NCBI RefSeq assembly: GCF_001499735.1
Contig: NZ_LN848257.1
Span: 2,829,570-2,893,569 of the forward strand
Length of the DNA stretch: 64,000 nucleotides
Origin: Thiocapsa sp. KS1
GTDB taxonomy: Bacteria > Pseudomonadota > Gammaproteobacteria > Chromatiales > Chromatiaceae
Reading direction: 5' to 3'
This document shows, piece by piece, positions 18,224 through 27,956 of the stretch. Both the position numbers and the translations under genes were made by a program. The notes under the pieces were generated by a model that was not told where the DNA came from, made no database searches, and saw nothing but the letters and a program-made list of their open reading frames with translations. The stretch's first letter is position 1. Each line of letters opens with the position of its first letter.

Positions 18224-18820
18224 TCAAATCAGGGTCACGCGCAGACGCATGAGAATCCGATCCGCGGCGTCGCGCGCGAAATCCTGATAGATCAGCGCCT
18301 CTTCAAGCTGTTTGCCGAGGACCTCCACGTCCGGGTTGTCGAAGTTGCGGATTAGGTCGAGTGACTGCCCCGGCACCTTCTGAGCCCCGTCGGGCGTCAC
18401 GGCGTCGTAGCTCACCAGATAGTGAAGCTCGTAGGCCAGGACCCGACCGCCCGAGTCGACGGCAACCACCTGAGAAGACCGACTCTCCGAGAGGATGCGC
18501 AGAATCAGCTTCGCCTCGCCCGCGCTCGCTGCAAGAGCGACGTCGCTGCCCGCGAGCTGATCGACGAGGGCGTCGCGCACCGGCGAGCTGCCGGCGGCCT
18601 GGATGTAGATCGGGCTGAGCTCGGCCGGGATCTCCACGACACCCCGCAAGCGAAAACCGCAGCCGAGCTGAGCGAGATAGACCAGACCCAGGATCAGGAG
18701 AACGGCGGCTCGGCCCAGGATCACGGGTCGTCCGCGCCCCGGGAAGGCGGATCGCCAGACAGCCGGAGCCTGAGCGCGCTTCTCGGTCCGAAGATCGGGC
18801 GGATACGGGGACATCGGCAT
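18224..18820 (-). CDS. lptE: LPS-assembly lipoprotein LptE
   Basis: A 198-residue outer-membrane lipoprotein that plugs LptD during lipopolysaccharide export. After a basic N-terminus a hydrophobic signal (AAVLLILGLVYLAQLGC) ends in a lipobox with the acylated cysteine followed by GFRLRG, typical of LptE. The body (IYIQAAGSSPVRDALVDQL and ALIYQDFARDAADRILMRL) fits the family. The first ATG (18820) overlaps the leuS stop by one base as TGATG; a second ATG at 18814 is equally possible. The N-terminal stretch before the signal is long (about 30 residues). Confidence 0.92.
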   Translation of the reverse strand: MPMSPYPPDLRTEKRAQAPAVWRSAFPGRGRPVILGRAAVLLILGLVYLAQLGCGFRLRGVVEIPAELSPIYIQAAGSSPVRDALVDQLAGSDVALAASAGEAKLILRILSESRSSQVVAVDSGGRVLAYELHYLVSYDAVTPDGAQKVPGQSLDLIRNFDNPDVEVLGKQLEEALIYQDFARDAADRILMRLRVTLI

Positions 18821-21480
18821 CAGTTGGCGACGATGTTGACGAGCTTGTTCGGGACCACGATGACCTTGCGCACCGTGGCCTCGCCGATGAAGCGGCGCGC
18901 GTTCTCGCTCGCCAGCGCAGCGGCCTCGATGGTTGCACGATCCGCATCGGCGGGAACCTTCACGGTATCGCGCAGCTTGCCGTTGACCTGCACCACATAG
19001 TCGATCGTCGACTGCACGAGTGCGGCGGCGTCGACCTCGGGCCAGGTCGAACCCAAGATGTCTTCGCCGAACCCCAGCTCGCGCCACAGATGATGGGTAA
19101 CGTGCGGCGCGATCGGCGCGAGCAGACGCAGCACGATCGACAGACCTTCGCGCAACAGGGTGCCGCGGGCGGGCGAGTCCGGGTCGAGCTTGTAGAGGAC
19201 ATTGACCAGGGTCATGCAGCCGGAGACGACCGTGTTGAACTGCTGGCGCTCGTAGTCGAATCGCGCCTTTTTGAGCACGCTATGGATCTCGCGCCTGGCG
19301 TCGCCGGCGACCTCATCGAGATCGCTCGCCGCCGGATCGTCCGCGCCGCGAATGGTCTCCGCCTCGGACGTGGCCAGCCACCAGAGCCGCTTGAGGAACC
19401 GGAAGGCACCCTCGACACCCTCGTCGTTCCATTCGAGCGACTGCTCGGGCGGCGAGGTGAACATGGTGTAGAGCCGCACCGTATCGGCACCGTAGCGTTC
19501 GGTGAGGGCCTGCGGGTCGACGCCGTTGTTCTTGGATTTCGACATCTTCTCGATGCCGCCGAAGGTGACCGGCAGACCATCGGCCGCGAGCCAGGCGCGC
19601 ACCAGCCGGCCCTTCTCGTCGCGCTCGGTCTGCACCTCGGCCGGATTGATCCACTGCTTGCGCCCGTCCGCGTCCTCGCGATACCAGGTCTCGGCGACCA
19701 CCATCCCTTGGGTCAAGAGCCGGGCAAAAGGCTCGTCGCAATCGACCAAACCCTCGTCGCGCATCAGCTTATGGAAGAAGCGCGCGTAGAGCAGATGCAG
19801 GATGGCGTGCTCGATCCCGCCGACATACTGATCGACCGGGAGCCAGTAGCTCGCCCGCGCGTCGAGCATGGCCGTGTCGCAATCGGCCGAGCAGTAGCGG
19901 GCGTAGTACCAGCTCGATTCGAAGAAGGTATCGAAGGTGTCGGTTTCGCGGATCTCGCCGCCGGGCAGATCCGAGAAGGACGGCATCTTTTTGAGCGGCG
20001 AGCCGGAGCCGTCGACGACGACCTTCTCGGGAAGGCGCACCGGCAGATCGGTCTCGGGGCGCAGACTGCCGTCGGGGCCGTTCACCACCGGGATGGGGCA
20101 GCCCCAGTAGCGCTGACGCGAGACGCCCCAGTCGCGCAGCCTGAAGTTCACGCGCTTGCGGCCCTTGTCGTGCTCCGTCAGCCAGGCGGCGATGGACTCG
20201 AACGCTTCGGTACTGGTTAAGGTCGAGAAAGGGCCGGAGTTAATCAGGATGCCTTTTTGCTCGAAACGTTCGTCCCAATCCGACCAGTCCAGCGGGACGC
20301 GTGCCGCGTCTCCCGGCGCGGAGATGACCGGGCGGTTTTCCGCGGGCGTTCCGGCAGCGGACGTGACCTCCAACGCGAGATCTTTCCAATCCTCGGGCAC
20401 GATCACGGGCCGGATCGGGATGCCGTATTTGTGCGCAAAATAAAAATCGCGCTCGTCGTGCGCCGGGACCGCCATCACCGCACCCGTCCCGTAACCCATG
20501 AGCACGAAGTTCGCGGCGAAGATCGGCACCGCCTCGCCGGTGACCGGATGCAGGGCGTTCAGGCCGAGCGGATGGCCCTTCTTCTCCATCGTCTCGATCT
20601 CGGCCTCCGAAGTCCCGCCCTTGCGGCACTCATCGATAAAGGCCGCGAGTGCAGGCTGATCCTCGGCGGCACGTCGCGCGAGCGGATGCTCGGCGGCAAC
20701 GGCGACATAGGTCACGCCCATGAGCGTATCCGGACGGGTCGTGTAGATCTCCAGCGTCTCGTCCGATCCCTCGATCCAGAAGCGCATCTCGACACCTTCG
20801 GAGCGCCCGATCCAGTTGCGCTGCATGGTGCGCACCTGCTCGGGCCAGCCGTCCAGGCCGTCGAGCGCGTCGAGCAGCTCCTGGGCATAGTCGGTGATGC
20901 GCACGAACCATTGCTGGATCTCACGCTTCTCCACCGGTGCGCCCGAGCGCCACCCCTTGCCGTCGATGACTTGCTCGTTGGCGAGCACCGTCTGGTCGAT
21001 CGGATCCCAGTTGACCGTCGCCTGCGAGCGGTAGACCAGACCCTTCTCCATCAGACGCGTGAAGAGCCATTGCTCCCAGCGGTAATAGTCCGGATCGCAG
21101 GTCGCAAGCTCCCGGTCCCAGTCATAGCCGAAGCCGAGCTGCTTGAGCTGGGTACGCATGTAGTCGATATTCGACTTGGTCCATTCCGAGGGCGGGATGC
21201 CCTTCTGAATGGCCGCGTTCTCGGCCGGCAGACCGAAGGCGTCCCACCCCATCGGCTGGAGCACGTTCTTGCCGAGCATCCGCTGATGCCGCGCGATCAC
21301 GTCGCCGATGGTGTAGTTGCGCACATGGCCCATGTGCAGCCGCCCCGAGGGATAGGGGAACATCGAGAGGCAGTAGAATTTCTCCCGCGAGCGGTCCTCG
21401 ACGGCCTTGAAGGACTGGTTGTCTTCCCAATAGCGCTGGGCCGCGGCCTCGACGGCCTGCGGGTCGTAGTCGGTCTGCAT
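18820..21480 (-). CDS. leuS: Leucyl-tRNA synthetase
   Basis: This 886-residue class I synthetase charges tRNA-Leu. The HIGH-type motif appears as [18 protein letters not shown] near residues 38-55 and the KMSKS loop as [13 protein letters not shown] near residue 644, with the CP1 editing domain between ([17 protein letters not shown] is its conserved stretch). The start ATG 21480 gives [19 protein letters not shown], the normal LeuS beginning; the longer upstream frame is not conserved. It heads a run leuS-lptE-holA-proA-nadD-rsfS. Confidence 0.97.
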   Translation of the reverse strand: MQTDYDPQAVEAAAQRYWEDNQSFKAVEDRSREKFYCLSMFPYPSGRLHMGHVRNYTIGDVIARHQRMLGKNVLQPMGWDAFGLPAENAAIQKGIPPSEWTKSNIDYMRTQLKQLGFGYDWDRELATCDPDYYRWEQWLFTRLMEKGLVYRSQATVNWDPIDQTVLANEQVIDGKGWRSGAPVEKREIQQWFVRITDYAQELLDALDGLDGWPEQVRTMQRNWIGRSEGVEMRFWIEGSDETLEIYTTRPDTLMGVTYVAVAAEHPLARRAAEDQPALAAFIDECRKGGTSEAEIETMEKKGHPLGLNALHPVTGEAVPIFAANFVLMGYGTGAVMAVPAHDERDFYFAHKYGIPIRPVIVPEDWKDLALEVTSAAGTPAENRPVISAPGDAARVPLDWSDWDERFEQKGILINSGPFSTLTSTEAFESIAAWLTEHDKGRKRVNFRLRDWGVSRQRYWGCPIPVVNGPDGSLRPETDLPVRLPEKVVVDGSGSPLKKMPSFSDLPGGEIRETDTFDTFFESSWYYARYCSADCDTAMLDARASYWLPVDQYVGGIEHAILHLLYARFFHKLMRDEGLVDCDEPFARLLTQGMVVAETWYREDADGRKQWINPAEVQTERDEKGRLVRAWLAADGLPVTFGGIEKMSKSKNNGVDPQALTERYGADTVRLYTMFTSPPEQSLEWNDEGVEGAFRFLKRLWWLATSEAETIRGADDPAASDLDEVAGDARREIHSVLKKARFDYERQQFNTVVSGCMTLVNVLYKLDPDSPARGTLLREGLSIVLRLLAPIAPHVTHHLWRELGFGEDILGSTWPEVDAAALVQSTIDYVVQVNGKLRDTVKVPADADRATIEAAALASENARRFIGEATVRKVIVVPNKLVNIVAN

Positions 21481-21805
21481 GGATGTTCGGTCTTCCGGCA
21501 AGGGGGGGTGACGGCAATGCGCGTTAGGATACCGCAGCGAACGGATCCGCGGCGACCAGGGACACAACCGGGACACATCGGGAACGGCGGCGCGAGACCC
21601 GCCGATGCAACCGCTCCTTGCGAAATCGCGGCCATACTGCACACTTTAACCTCGTGCAGCGCGGCAGATGTGTCGAGACCGTTCGTTGTCGTTGTCGACC
21701 ATCGATTACGACAACGAAGATAATCTTGGACGGTCTCGGAATCCACGCGTCAGCCGCCGACGCAGCGGCAAGCGCTGCCCCGCGCTCTACCCACCGGAGA
21801 GGATG
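21481..21805. promoter_or_regulatory. Divergent gap between leuS and the zinc-ribbon gene
   Basis: About 325 bp without a gene, lying between two divergent starts, so it should contain both promoters. I see no clear box pair, repeat or leader structure. GGAGAGG at 21796-21802 is the ribosome-binding site of the plus-strand gene. Confidence 0.35.
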
Positions 21806-22345
21806 ATGAACGAAGAAGACAAAGGCTCGACGACCGACAAACTGGTGGATGCCTACGAGCGGATGCTCAAGCAAACCCACGAGACCATCGAAAAGACCCA
21901 GGAAGAAACGGTACCCAAATTCCGCGAGATCCTCGATAAGGCCCGCGACAACATGGTCGAGCTCGGCGAGCTGACCCGCGAAGAGGCCGAAAAGGTCTCC
22001 GACTACGTCAAACGCGACATCGAGGACGCGGCCAACTATATCGCCGAGACCGGCCAGGACATCCGCGATTGGTGGCGTTTCGATCTACAGCTGATCGAGC
22101 AGCGCATGATGGACGCCTTTTCCAAGGTCGCGGATCAGACCAGCCTACAGCTCGCCCAATGGGCCGAGGTCGCGCGTCAATTGAGTCTCTATCAGGCCGG
22201 CGAGGTGACGGGCCCCGGAACCCTGATCTGCGACCGTTGCGGGGCCGAAACCCATTTCGTGAAGGCCGGACGCATCCCGCCCTGCGCCGATTGCGGCGGC
22301 ATGACCTTCCGTCGGCGCAGCGACGAGCCCCGCAACAAGGGCTGA
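21806..22345 (+). CDS. Zinc-ribbon protein with helical N-terminus (DUF1451/YbeL-like)
   Basis: A 179-residue protein with two parts: a charged, helical N-terminal two thirds (DAYERMLKQTHETIEKTQEE, EEAEKVSDYVKRDIEDAANY, ETGQDIRDWWRFDLQLIEQR) and a C-terminal zinc ribbon with CDRCG and CADCG pairs flanking ETHFVKAGRIPP. This arrangement matches the DUF1451 family that includes E. coli YbeL; function unknown. GGAGAGG upstream supports ATG 21806 (or ATG 21803 directly before it). It stands alone, divergent from leuS. Confidence 0.85.
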   Translation: MNEEDKGSTTDKLVDAYERMLKQTHETIEKTQEETVPKFREILDKARDNMVELGELTREEAEKVSDYVKRDIEDAANYIAETGQDIRDWWRFDLQLIEQRMMDAFSKVADQTSLQLAQWAEVARQLSLYQAGEVTGPGTLICDRCGAETHFVKAGRIPPCADCGGMTFRRRSDEPRNKG

Positions 22346-22604
22346 ATCCGGCCTCGGCGCGGGCTCGCCCGGGAACTCGTGACATCCGCTCCGCGGTGTC
22401 GCGCATGCCCCTTGGCGCTCCGCGCCACGTGCCGCCATCGCCGAAATGACGAACGAAACCCGGCCCCGCGAGCCAACCCGATCAGCTCGTCGCCCCGCAG
22501 TTGCGTTGCAGGCCCCGCGCCGACTAGCATCGAAGCGCTCGTAGGACAACACCAACAGCGGACACAGTCGATGCCCGCATATAACACCAGACGAGGACAT
22601 CATC
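22346..22604. other. Intergenic gap, no gene seen
   Basis: About 260 bp between the zinc-ribbon gene and the SCP2-like gene. No convincing frame or repeat family was found; GAGGAC just before 22605 is the ribosome-binding site of the next gene. Confidence 0.3.
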
Positions 22605-23123
22605 ATGATCAGCCGCATCGCGCTCGCTCTCCCGGCTCTCGCCCTGACCGTCTCCGCCGGCGCTCAGGCCGCAACCTTCATGGACGCCGATTGGGCGGCG
22701 TCCGCCTGCCAGGCATGGAACGGGGCCGGCACGCTCACCGCCGGTCTGGCCGGAGAAGAATGGGCGGCGAACAACGCCGGTCGTGGATACAAGGTCATCC
22801 AGCTCTACCGCACCAAGTGCGGCGAGGGCAGCCGCGTGGAGCTGCAAATCAGCGACAAGGACGGCAAGGCCATGTGCACCTACGGCGGCGCGGTGAAGAC
22901 CACGACGCTCGACCCGAAGGTCGATTACCTGATGAATGCGACCGACGAGGACTGGGCCTGCATGGGCGAAGGCCGCTTAGGCTGCGGTGCGATGGGCGCG
23001 ATGACGACCGGCAAGCTCAAGTTCAAAGGGCCCAAGATGGAGGCCATGGGCGTCATGGGGCCGTTCGACACCTTTCTGCAGTTGACCGGCAAGGTCGCGG
23101 GCGATAAGAGTTCCTGCCCGTAG
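22605..23123 (+). CDS. Secreted SCP2-like (sterol-carrier-type) protein
   Basis: The 172-residue product starts with a signal peptide (MISRIALALPALALTVSAG, likely cut after AQA) and so is periplasmic or secreted. The C-terminal part GKLKFKGPKMEAMGVMGPFD followed by LQLTGKVAGD recalls the end of SCP2-type lipid-binding domains, and an acidic DYLMNATDEDWACMGEGR stretch precedes it. Four or more cysteines (QAWNG-side ACQAW, TKCGEG, MCTYGG, WACMGE, LGCGAM, SSCP) suggest disulfides, sensible for an exported protein. Lipid ligand is inference. It stands alone before a repeat-rich gap. Confidence 0.7.
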   Translation: MISRIALALPALALTVSAGAQAATFMDADWAASACQAWNGAGTLTAGLAGEEWAANNAGRGYKVIQLYRTKCGEGSRVELQISDKDGKAMCTYGGAVKTTTLDPKVDYLMNATDEDWACMGEGRLGCGAMGAMTTGKLKFKGPKMEAMGVMGPFDTFLQLTGKVAGDKSSCP

Positions 23124-23174
23124 GCGGAGACTCCATGGAGCGGGCGATTTAGGCGTTTTCGGGACAATTCCAGA

Positions 23175-23256
23175 CCCGTAGGTTGTGCTGACGATAGGAA
23201 GCACAACTTCCGCCGACGGTTGATTGTGCCTCGCACGGCTCGGCACAACCTACGGG
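23175..23256. repeat. Paired REP-like hairpins (BIME-like)
   Basis: Outer arms CCCGTAGGTTGTGC (23175-23188) and GCACAACCTACGGG (23243-23256) pair perfectly. Within them are two opposed smaller hairpins, GTTGTGC with GCACAAC and TTGTGCC with GGCACAA. It lies just after the SCP2-like gene and could act as its terminator. Confidence 0.75.
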
Positions 23257-23298
23257 CTACGGATCCAGACAGACGCATCAGTCATGTGTAAGCAGTAC

Positions 23299-23351
23299 TG
23301 CGAATAAAATCGCACCTACACGCAGGTCATTCCTGTCCCGGGACTCACCTT
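23299..23351. repeat. Partial second copy of the 13417 element
   Basis: This stretch aligns over its whole length with 13417-13468 (about 80 percent identical by eye), starting TGCGAAT and containing CACCTACACG, TTCCT, CCCGG and TCACCT in the same order. No inverted right end is found nearby. Confidence 0.6.
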
Positions 23352-23437
23352 AAACCGCGCCTGCTCCGACGGTTGTCGGAGCTGGCGCGACCACGCCAAT
23401 CCAGCAAACGACGCATACCGCACCGGGCGCGGTTTAA
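23350..23437. repeat. AACCGCG palindromic element, copy 1 (88 bp)
   Basis: TTAAACCGCGCC (23350-23361) and GGCGCGGTTTAA (23426-23437) form a perfect 12-bp inverted repeat enclosing about 64 bp. The segment ACGCATACCGCACC before the right arm recurs in copy 3 at 25671-25755. Confidence 0.75.
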
Positions 23438-23499
23438 GTCCGCAACAGCCATCTCTGGAAATCCAACCGCACCGCGCTTATAGTCCGGTTTCGCGTCAA

Positions 23500-23698
23500 G
23501 TCCCGCGGGAGAGTCCGGCCTCGGCCGGCGCCGAAGGCGCAACACTGCCCGGAATCGCTCAGGCAAAAGGACCGCGGGAATAACGACCGACTCTGGAGAG
23601 CGGTCCGGACTGCACCGACAGTCGGGACCCACCGAAGGGGCAGCAGCGACCGACGCGTTCGGTCGCCTGCAAACTCTCAGGTCTGGGACAGAGGGGCG
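23500..23698 (+). ncRNA. Tandem glycine riboswitch (two aptamers)
   Basis: Two successive aptamers show the class hallmarks. The first has GGGAGAG near 23507, GCCGAAGGCGCAA near 23531 and CTCAGGCAAAAGGACC near 23558. The second has CTCTGGAGAG near 23591, CACCGAAGGGGCA near 23630 and AAACTCTCAGGT near 23671, closing with GACAGAGGGG near 23688. Tandem glycine riboswitches usually turn on glycine-cleavage genes when glycine binds; here gcvT, gcvH and gcvP follow directly. Confidence 0.95.
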
Positions 23699-23994
23699 GT
23701 GTCGAGGATCCGGGTGGGTCCCGAAGGCTTGTGCCTGCACGAGTCCGGAACGCGACGCGCGCCTGCTCAGTCGTCCCCGCTTCCGGGGTCGCGCCATCGA
23801 GCGCATTCGCATCCCGGCACGCCGTCTCATATCGGACGGCTGACTCGCACGCGGCTTTCGCGCATCACCCGCTTCCTTCGCCCGTTATACCGAGCGCATC
23901 TGCGCCCGATATTGAACCAGGTCGACGCCTCGCGAGCGGTGCCGACTCAACAGGCCAGCCCGCCGGGCGAGCCACCAGGCGAACGGAGAGTCGG

Positions 23995-25086
23995 ATGGGA
24001 TTGCGCACCCCCTTGTTTTCGGAGCATGAGCGTCTCGGCGCCCGGATCGTCCCCTTCGGCGGCTGGGACATGCCGCTGCACTATGGATCTCAGATCGAAG
24101 AGCATCACGCGGTGCGCCGCGCCGCCGGGATGTTCGATGTCTCGCACATGCGCCCGGTCGACATCGAGGGGCCGGATGCCCTGCCCTTCCTGCGACATCT
24201 CCTCGCCAACGATGCGGCCAAGCTGACCGCGCCGGGCAAGGCGCTCTACGCCTGCATGCTCAATCCGCAGGGCGGCGTGGTCGACGACCTCATCCTCTAT
24301 TTTCGCGGACCCGAGCGCTACCGCGCCGTGGTCAACGCCGGCACGGCCGAGAAGGATATCGCCTGGATGCAGGCTCGGGCCGAGGGCCGGCAGCTGAGCA
24401 TTCAAAGTCGCGACGATCTCGCCATGATCGCCGTGCAGGGACCGGATGCGCGTACCCGCGTCGAGCCGCTGTTGCCAGACGGGCTGCGCGCGTCGGCGAT
24501 GCAGGTCGGGCCCTTCTTCGCCGCCGAGGACGCACACTGGTTTGTCGGGCGCACCGGCTACACCGGAGAGGACGGCTTCGAGATCATGCTGCCAAGCGCG
24601 GACGCCGCCGCACTCTGGCGCGCGCTGGTCGCCGCGGACGTGCGCCCCTGCGGCCTCGGCGCTCGGGATACCCTGCGCCTGGAGGCCGGCATGAACCTCT
24701 ATGGACAGGACATGGACGAGACGGTCGGCCCGCTCGACGCCGGTCTGGGCTGGACCATCGCCTGGCAGCCGGAGGAGCGCGACTTCATCGGCCGCGAGGC
24801 CCTGACCGCTCGGCGCGATCATCCCGACCGACGTGACTTCGTCGGCCTCCTCTTGACCGGCCGCGGCGTCCTGCGACCGCACCAGAGCGTCCTCGCGGAC
24901 GGTCGGGTGGTCGGAGAGGTCACCTCGGGCGGCTTCTCGCCCACCCTGGAGCGCTCGATCGCATTCGCGCGGGTCGAACCCGGCACACCCGCGGACTGCG
25001 CGGTCGACATCCGCGGCAAACCGGTGAGCGCACGCATCGTCAAACCGCCGTTCGTGCGACACGGCCGGATCTGCATCGAGCTCTGA
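23995..25086 (+). CDS. gcvT: Glycine cleavage system T protein (aminomethyltransferase)
   Basis: This 363-residue tetrahydrofolate-dependent aminomethyltransferase releases ammonia and passes the methylene group to folate. Typical stretches: [51 protein letters not shown] and [22 protein letters not shown] 23995 is chosen because family alignment begins at MGLRTPLF and GGAGAG precedes it; an in-frame ATG at 23731 would add 88 unconserved residues inside the riboswitch leader. Almost 300 bases separate the riboswitch from the start. Confidence 0.96.
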   Translation: MGLRTPLFSEHERLGARIVPFGGWDMPLHYGSQIEEHHAVRRAAGMFDVSHMRPVDIEGPDALPFLRHLLANDAAKLTAPGKALYACMLNPQGGVVDDLILYFRGPERYRAVVNAGTAEKDIAWMQARAEGRQLSIQSRDDLAMIAVQGPDARTRVEPLLPDGLRASAMQVGPFFAAEDAHWFVGRTGYTGEDGFEIMLPSADAAALWRALVAADVRPCGLGARDTLRLEAGMNLYGQDMDETVGPLDAGLGWTIAWQPEERDFIGREALTARRDHPDRRDFVGLLLTGRGVLRPHQSVLADGRVVGEVTSGGFSPTLERSIAFARVEPGTPADCAVDIRGKPVSARIVKPPFVRHGRICIEL

Positions 25087-25169
25087 CCCCCGTGGTCAGT
25101 ACCCGGACATTTGAACCGCAAAAGGCGCGAAGAGCGCACAGACAACCCGTCGATTGATCGGAGAGAACC

Positions 25170-25562
25170 ATGAGCGACGCCCCTGCTGACCTGAGATACA
25201 CCAAGAGCCACGAGTGGATCAGAGACAACGGCGACGGCACCGTCACCGTCGGCATCACCGACCATGCCCAGGAGGCACTCGGCGACATCGTCTTCGTGGA
25301 GATCCCGGATCAGGGCCGCGAGGTGGATGCCGAGGAGGCCTGCGCCGTGGTCGAGTCGGTCAAGGCCGCCTCCGATATCTATTCACCCCTCGCCGGCGAG
25401 GTCATCGAGGCCAACGCGCTCCTGAACGACAGCCCGGACGCGATCAACAACAGCCCCTACGACGAAGGCTGGATCTTCCGCCTCGCGCCGAACGACATGG
25501 CCGCGCTCTCCGGACTCCTGGACGCGGCCGCCTATCAGCAAGTCGTCGACGACGAGACCTAG
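25170..25562 (+). CDS. gcvH: Glycine cleavage system H protein (lipoyl carrier)
   Basis: A 130-residue lipoyl-domain protein that shuttles the aminomethyl group among P, T and L proteins. The lipoylated lysine is in VVESVKAASDIYSP; RYTKSHEWI at the start and NSPYDEGWIFRL near the end are signatures. Length matches the family (about 125-130). GGAGAG lies just before ATG 25170. It is 83 bp after gcvT, with a GAACCGCAAA-type repeat in the gap, and a palindromic element begins two bases after its stop. Confidence 0.97.
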   Translation: MSDAPADLRYTKSHEWIRDNGDGTVTVGITDHAQEALGDIVFVEIPDQGREVDAEEACAVVESVKAASDIYSPLAGEVIEANALLNDSPDAINNSPYDEGWIFRLAPNDMAALSGLLDAAAYQQVVDDET

Positions 25563-25563
25563 A

Positions 25564-25647
25564 TAAACCGCGTCCTGTAGGACATGCAATGCAGTCATGT
25601 GATCGGGCCAAGCAGGCGCCACAAACGCCCGCAAGTGACGCGGTTTA
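25564..25647. repeat. AACCGCG palindromic element, copy 2 (84 bp)
   Basis: TAAACCGCGTC (25564-25574) and GACGCGGTTTA (25637-25647) are perfect 11-bp inverted repeats. The left arm begins two bases after the gcvH stop codon, so the RNA could form a long hairpin at the 3' end of the gcvH message. Confidence 0.75.
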
Positions 25648-25670
25648 GTGTTTAAAAGATTTTATTGTTC

Positions 25671-25755
25671 TGAACCGCGTCCGCTGCAAGGCTCGTGAAT
25701 GGGTGCGCGGCCGAACCGACACTCGAACAACGCATACCGCACCAGACGCGGTTCA
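25671..25755. repeat. AACCGCG palindromic element, copy 3 (85 bp)
   Basis: TGAACCGCGTC (25671-25681) and GACGCGGTTCA (25745-25755) are perfect 11-bp inverted repeats. The right arm ends 16 bases before the gcvPA start. It is adjacent to copy 2, separated by a 23-bp AT-rich spacer. Confidence 0.75.
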
Positions 25756-25771
25756 GCCGGAACCCTGAGCT

Positions 25772-27172
25772 ATGCCTTTTGTACCCCACACCCCGGACGA
25801 CATCGCCGCGATGCTCGACACCGTCGGCGTCGCCTCCATCGATGATCTGTTCGACGAGATCCCGGCCGAGCTTCGGATCGGGGAGCTCGCGGCCATACCC
25901 GCCGGCATGGCCGAGATGGACATCGGCCGATTGATGCAGTCGCGCGCACGGGCCGACGGCCAGCCGCTCTGCTTCATCGGCGCCGGTGCCTACGATCATC
26001 ACATCCCGGCCGCCGTCTGGCAGATCGCCGGCCGCGGGGAGTTCTACAGCGCCTACACGCCCTATCAGGCCGAGGCCAGCCAAGGCACCCTGCAGTTGCT
26101 TTACGAGTTCCAGTCCATGATGGTCGCCTTGACCGGATTGGACGTCTCAAACGCCTCGCTCTACGACGGCGCCTCGGGCCTGGCCGAGGCGGTCTTGATG
26201 GGGGTGCGCGCGAACCGCAAGGTCAAGTCGGAGAAGGTCCTGGTGCCGCGGTCGCTGCACCCGGCCTATCGCCGCACACTGCACAGCATCGTCTCCACCC
26301 AGGGCATCGAGCTGGTCGAGGTCCCGTTCGACGCGCGTGGCGGACACACCGCCATCGAGGCCCTGGATGCGCTGGCGGAGCAAGGCCCCTATGCCGCACT
26401 CGTCGTCAATCAACCCAACTTTTTCGGCGTGCTCGAAGACGTCGACGCGCTCACCGACTGGGCCCATGACCGCGACGCCCTGGTGATCGGGGTCGTCAAC
26501 CCGGTCGCACTCGCCCTGCTCTCCCCGCCCGGCGACTGGGGCAGCGCGGGCGCCGATATCGCCTGCGGCGAGGCACAACCTCTGGGCATGCCGCTCGCCT
26601 CCGGCGGACCCTATGCCGGCTTCCTCTGCTGTCGTCAGGAATTCGTGCGCCAATTGCCCGGGCGCATCGTCGGACGCACGCTCGATCTCGACGGCAAGCC
26701 GGGCTTCACCCTGACCCTCCAGGCCCGCGAGCAGCACATCCGGCGCAACAAGGCGACCTCGAACATCTGCACCAATCAGGGCCTGCTGGTTACCGCCGCG
26801 ACCATCCACATGACCCTCCTGGGCGCCGAAGGGTTGGAGCGTGTCGCCGCGGCCTGTTATGCCAATACCCGACGACTCGCGGAGCTGCTCTGCGCAGTAC
26901 CGGGCGTGGCACCCCTGTTCAACCGTCCGGTCTTCCACGAGCAGGCGCTGCGTCTGCCTGCACCCGCGGCGGACATCCTCCGCTCGTTGGCAGCACACAA
27001 CGTTTTGGGCGGGTTCGATCTCGGCGTGGAGTATCCGGAGCTCGACCCCGCGATCTTGGTCTGCGCGACCGAGCTGAGAACAGAGGAGGAGATGCAGTCC
27101 TACGCGAGCAAGCTCGGGCGTATCATCGCCACGCGAACGCAGGCTCCGTGCCCGGTCGCGCCCAAATTTTAG
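25772..27172 (+). CDS. gcvPA: Glycine dehydrogenase (decarboxylating) subunit 1
   Basis: The 466-residue N-terminal half of the P protein in split form, which with subunit 2 decarboxylates glycine. Characteristic stretches: [64 protein letters not shown] and [11 protein letters not shown]. Length is the family norm (about 440-460). The PLP lysine lies in the partner subunit, encoded after the intervening tpx gene. Palindromic elements sit directly before the start, so read-through from gcvH may be modulated. Confidence 0.96.
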   Translation: MPFVPHTPDDIAAMLDTVGVASIDDLFDEIPAELRIGELAAIPAGMAEMDIGRLMQSRARADGQPLCFIGAGAYDHHIPAAVWQIAGRGEFYSAYTPYQAEASQGTLQLLYEFQSMMVALTGLDVSNASLYDGASGLAEAVLMGVRANRKVKSEKVLVPRSLHPAYRRTLHSIVSTQGIELVEVPFDARGGHTAIEALDALAEQGPYAALVVNQPNFFGVLEDVDALTDWAHDRDALVIGVVNPVALALLSPPGDWGSAGADIACGEAQPLGMPLASGGPYAGFLCCRQEFVRQLPGRIVGRTLDLDGKPGFTLTLQAREQHIRRNKATSNICTNQGLLVTAATIHMTLLGAEGLERVAAACYANTRRLAELLCAVPGVAPLFNRPVFHEQALRLPAPAADILRSLAAHNVLGGFDLGVEYPELDPAILVCATELRTEEEMQSYASKLGRIIATRTQAPCPVAPKF

Positions 27173-27195
27173 GGACACCCGAGCAGATCCTGCAG

Positions 27196-27222
27196 GTCGG
27201 GCCACGCGGAGCAAGGCCCGAC
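27196..27222. repeat. REP-like hairpin between gcvPA and tpx
   Basis: GTCGGGCC (27196-27203) and GGCCCGAC (27215-27222) pair perfectly around the loop ACGCGGAGCAA. The GGAGCAA-type loop links it to the other GAGCG-loop hairpins of the window. Confidence 0.65.
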
Positions 27223-27317
27223 GCTCGCAGCCACGCCAACCGCCGGATGTCGGGCCCAGTACGCTCGCTCGACCGACGCGGATGGACCTCCCAACCACCA
27301 ACGATCGGGATAGACTC

Positions 27318-27815
27318 ATGGCTCAAACAGCACTGCAAGGCAACCCCGTCAAGCTCTCCGGTGACCTGCCCGCCGTCGGCAGCACCGCACCGGACTTCAA
27401 GCTGGTCGACAAGGACCTCGGCGACAAATCATTGGCCGATTTCGCCGGCAAGAAGAAGCTGCTCAACATCGTGCCCAGCCTGGACACGCCGGTCTGCGCG
27501 ACCTCGACCAAGCATTTCAATACATCCATGGCCGGTAAATCCGACGCCGTCGCCTTGGTCATCTCGGCCGACCTGCCCTTCGCGATGGGCCGCTTCTGCG
27601 GGGCGGAAGGCATCGACAACGTCGTGGCACTCTCCATGATGCGCTCGCGCAGCTTCGCGAAGGACTACGGCGTGCTCATCGAGGACGGTCCGCTCGCCGG
27701 CATCACCGCCCGCGCCGTCGTGGTCCTGGATGCCGACAACAAGGTGGTCTACACCCAGCTCGTACCCGAGATCACCGAAGAGCCCGATTACGACGCGGCG
27801 CTGGCTGCTCTCTAA
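27318..27815 (+). CDS. tpx: Thiol peroxidase (Tpx, atypical 2-Cys peroxiredoxin)
   Basis: A 165-residue peroxiredoxin that reduces lipid and hydrogen peroxides using thioredoxin. The peroxidatic cysteine is in [15 protein letters not shown] and the resolving cysteine in [12 protein letters not shown], the Tpx spacing. Length equals E. coli Tpx (about 166-168). ATG 27318 is preferred over 27282, since family members start close to LQGNPV. It lies inside the glycine-cleavage run between gcvPA and gcvPB, not its usual place. Confidence 0.95.
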   Translation: MAQTALQGNPVKLSGDLPAVGSTAPDFKLVDKDLGDKSLADFAGKKKLLNIVPSLDTPVCATSTKHFNTSMAGKSDAVALVISADLPFAMGRFCGAEGIDNVVALSMMRSRSFAKDYGVLIEDGPLAGITARAVVVLDADNKVVYTQLVPEITEEPDYDAALAAL

Positions 27816-27956
27816 AGCGCATCTTCCTGAACCGCAAAGGCACGAAGGGCGCAAAGGAAGCGCCCCGTCCGGGGCCTGTTGTCCGGTAGCGCAGTTCTCG
27901 CGCCAAGCTCGCGCCTCTGCGGTTCCGACTCGACTCACTCACCGAAGCCGACTGCC

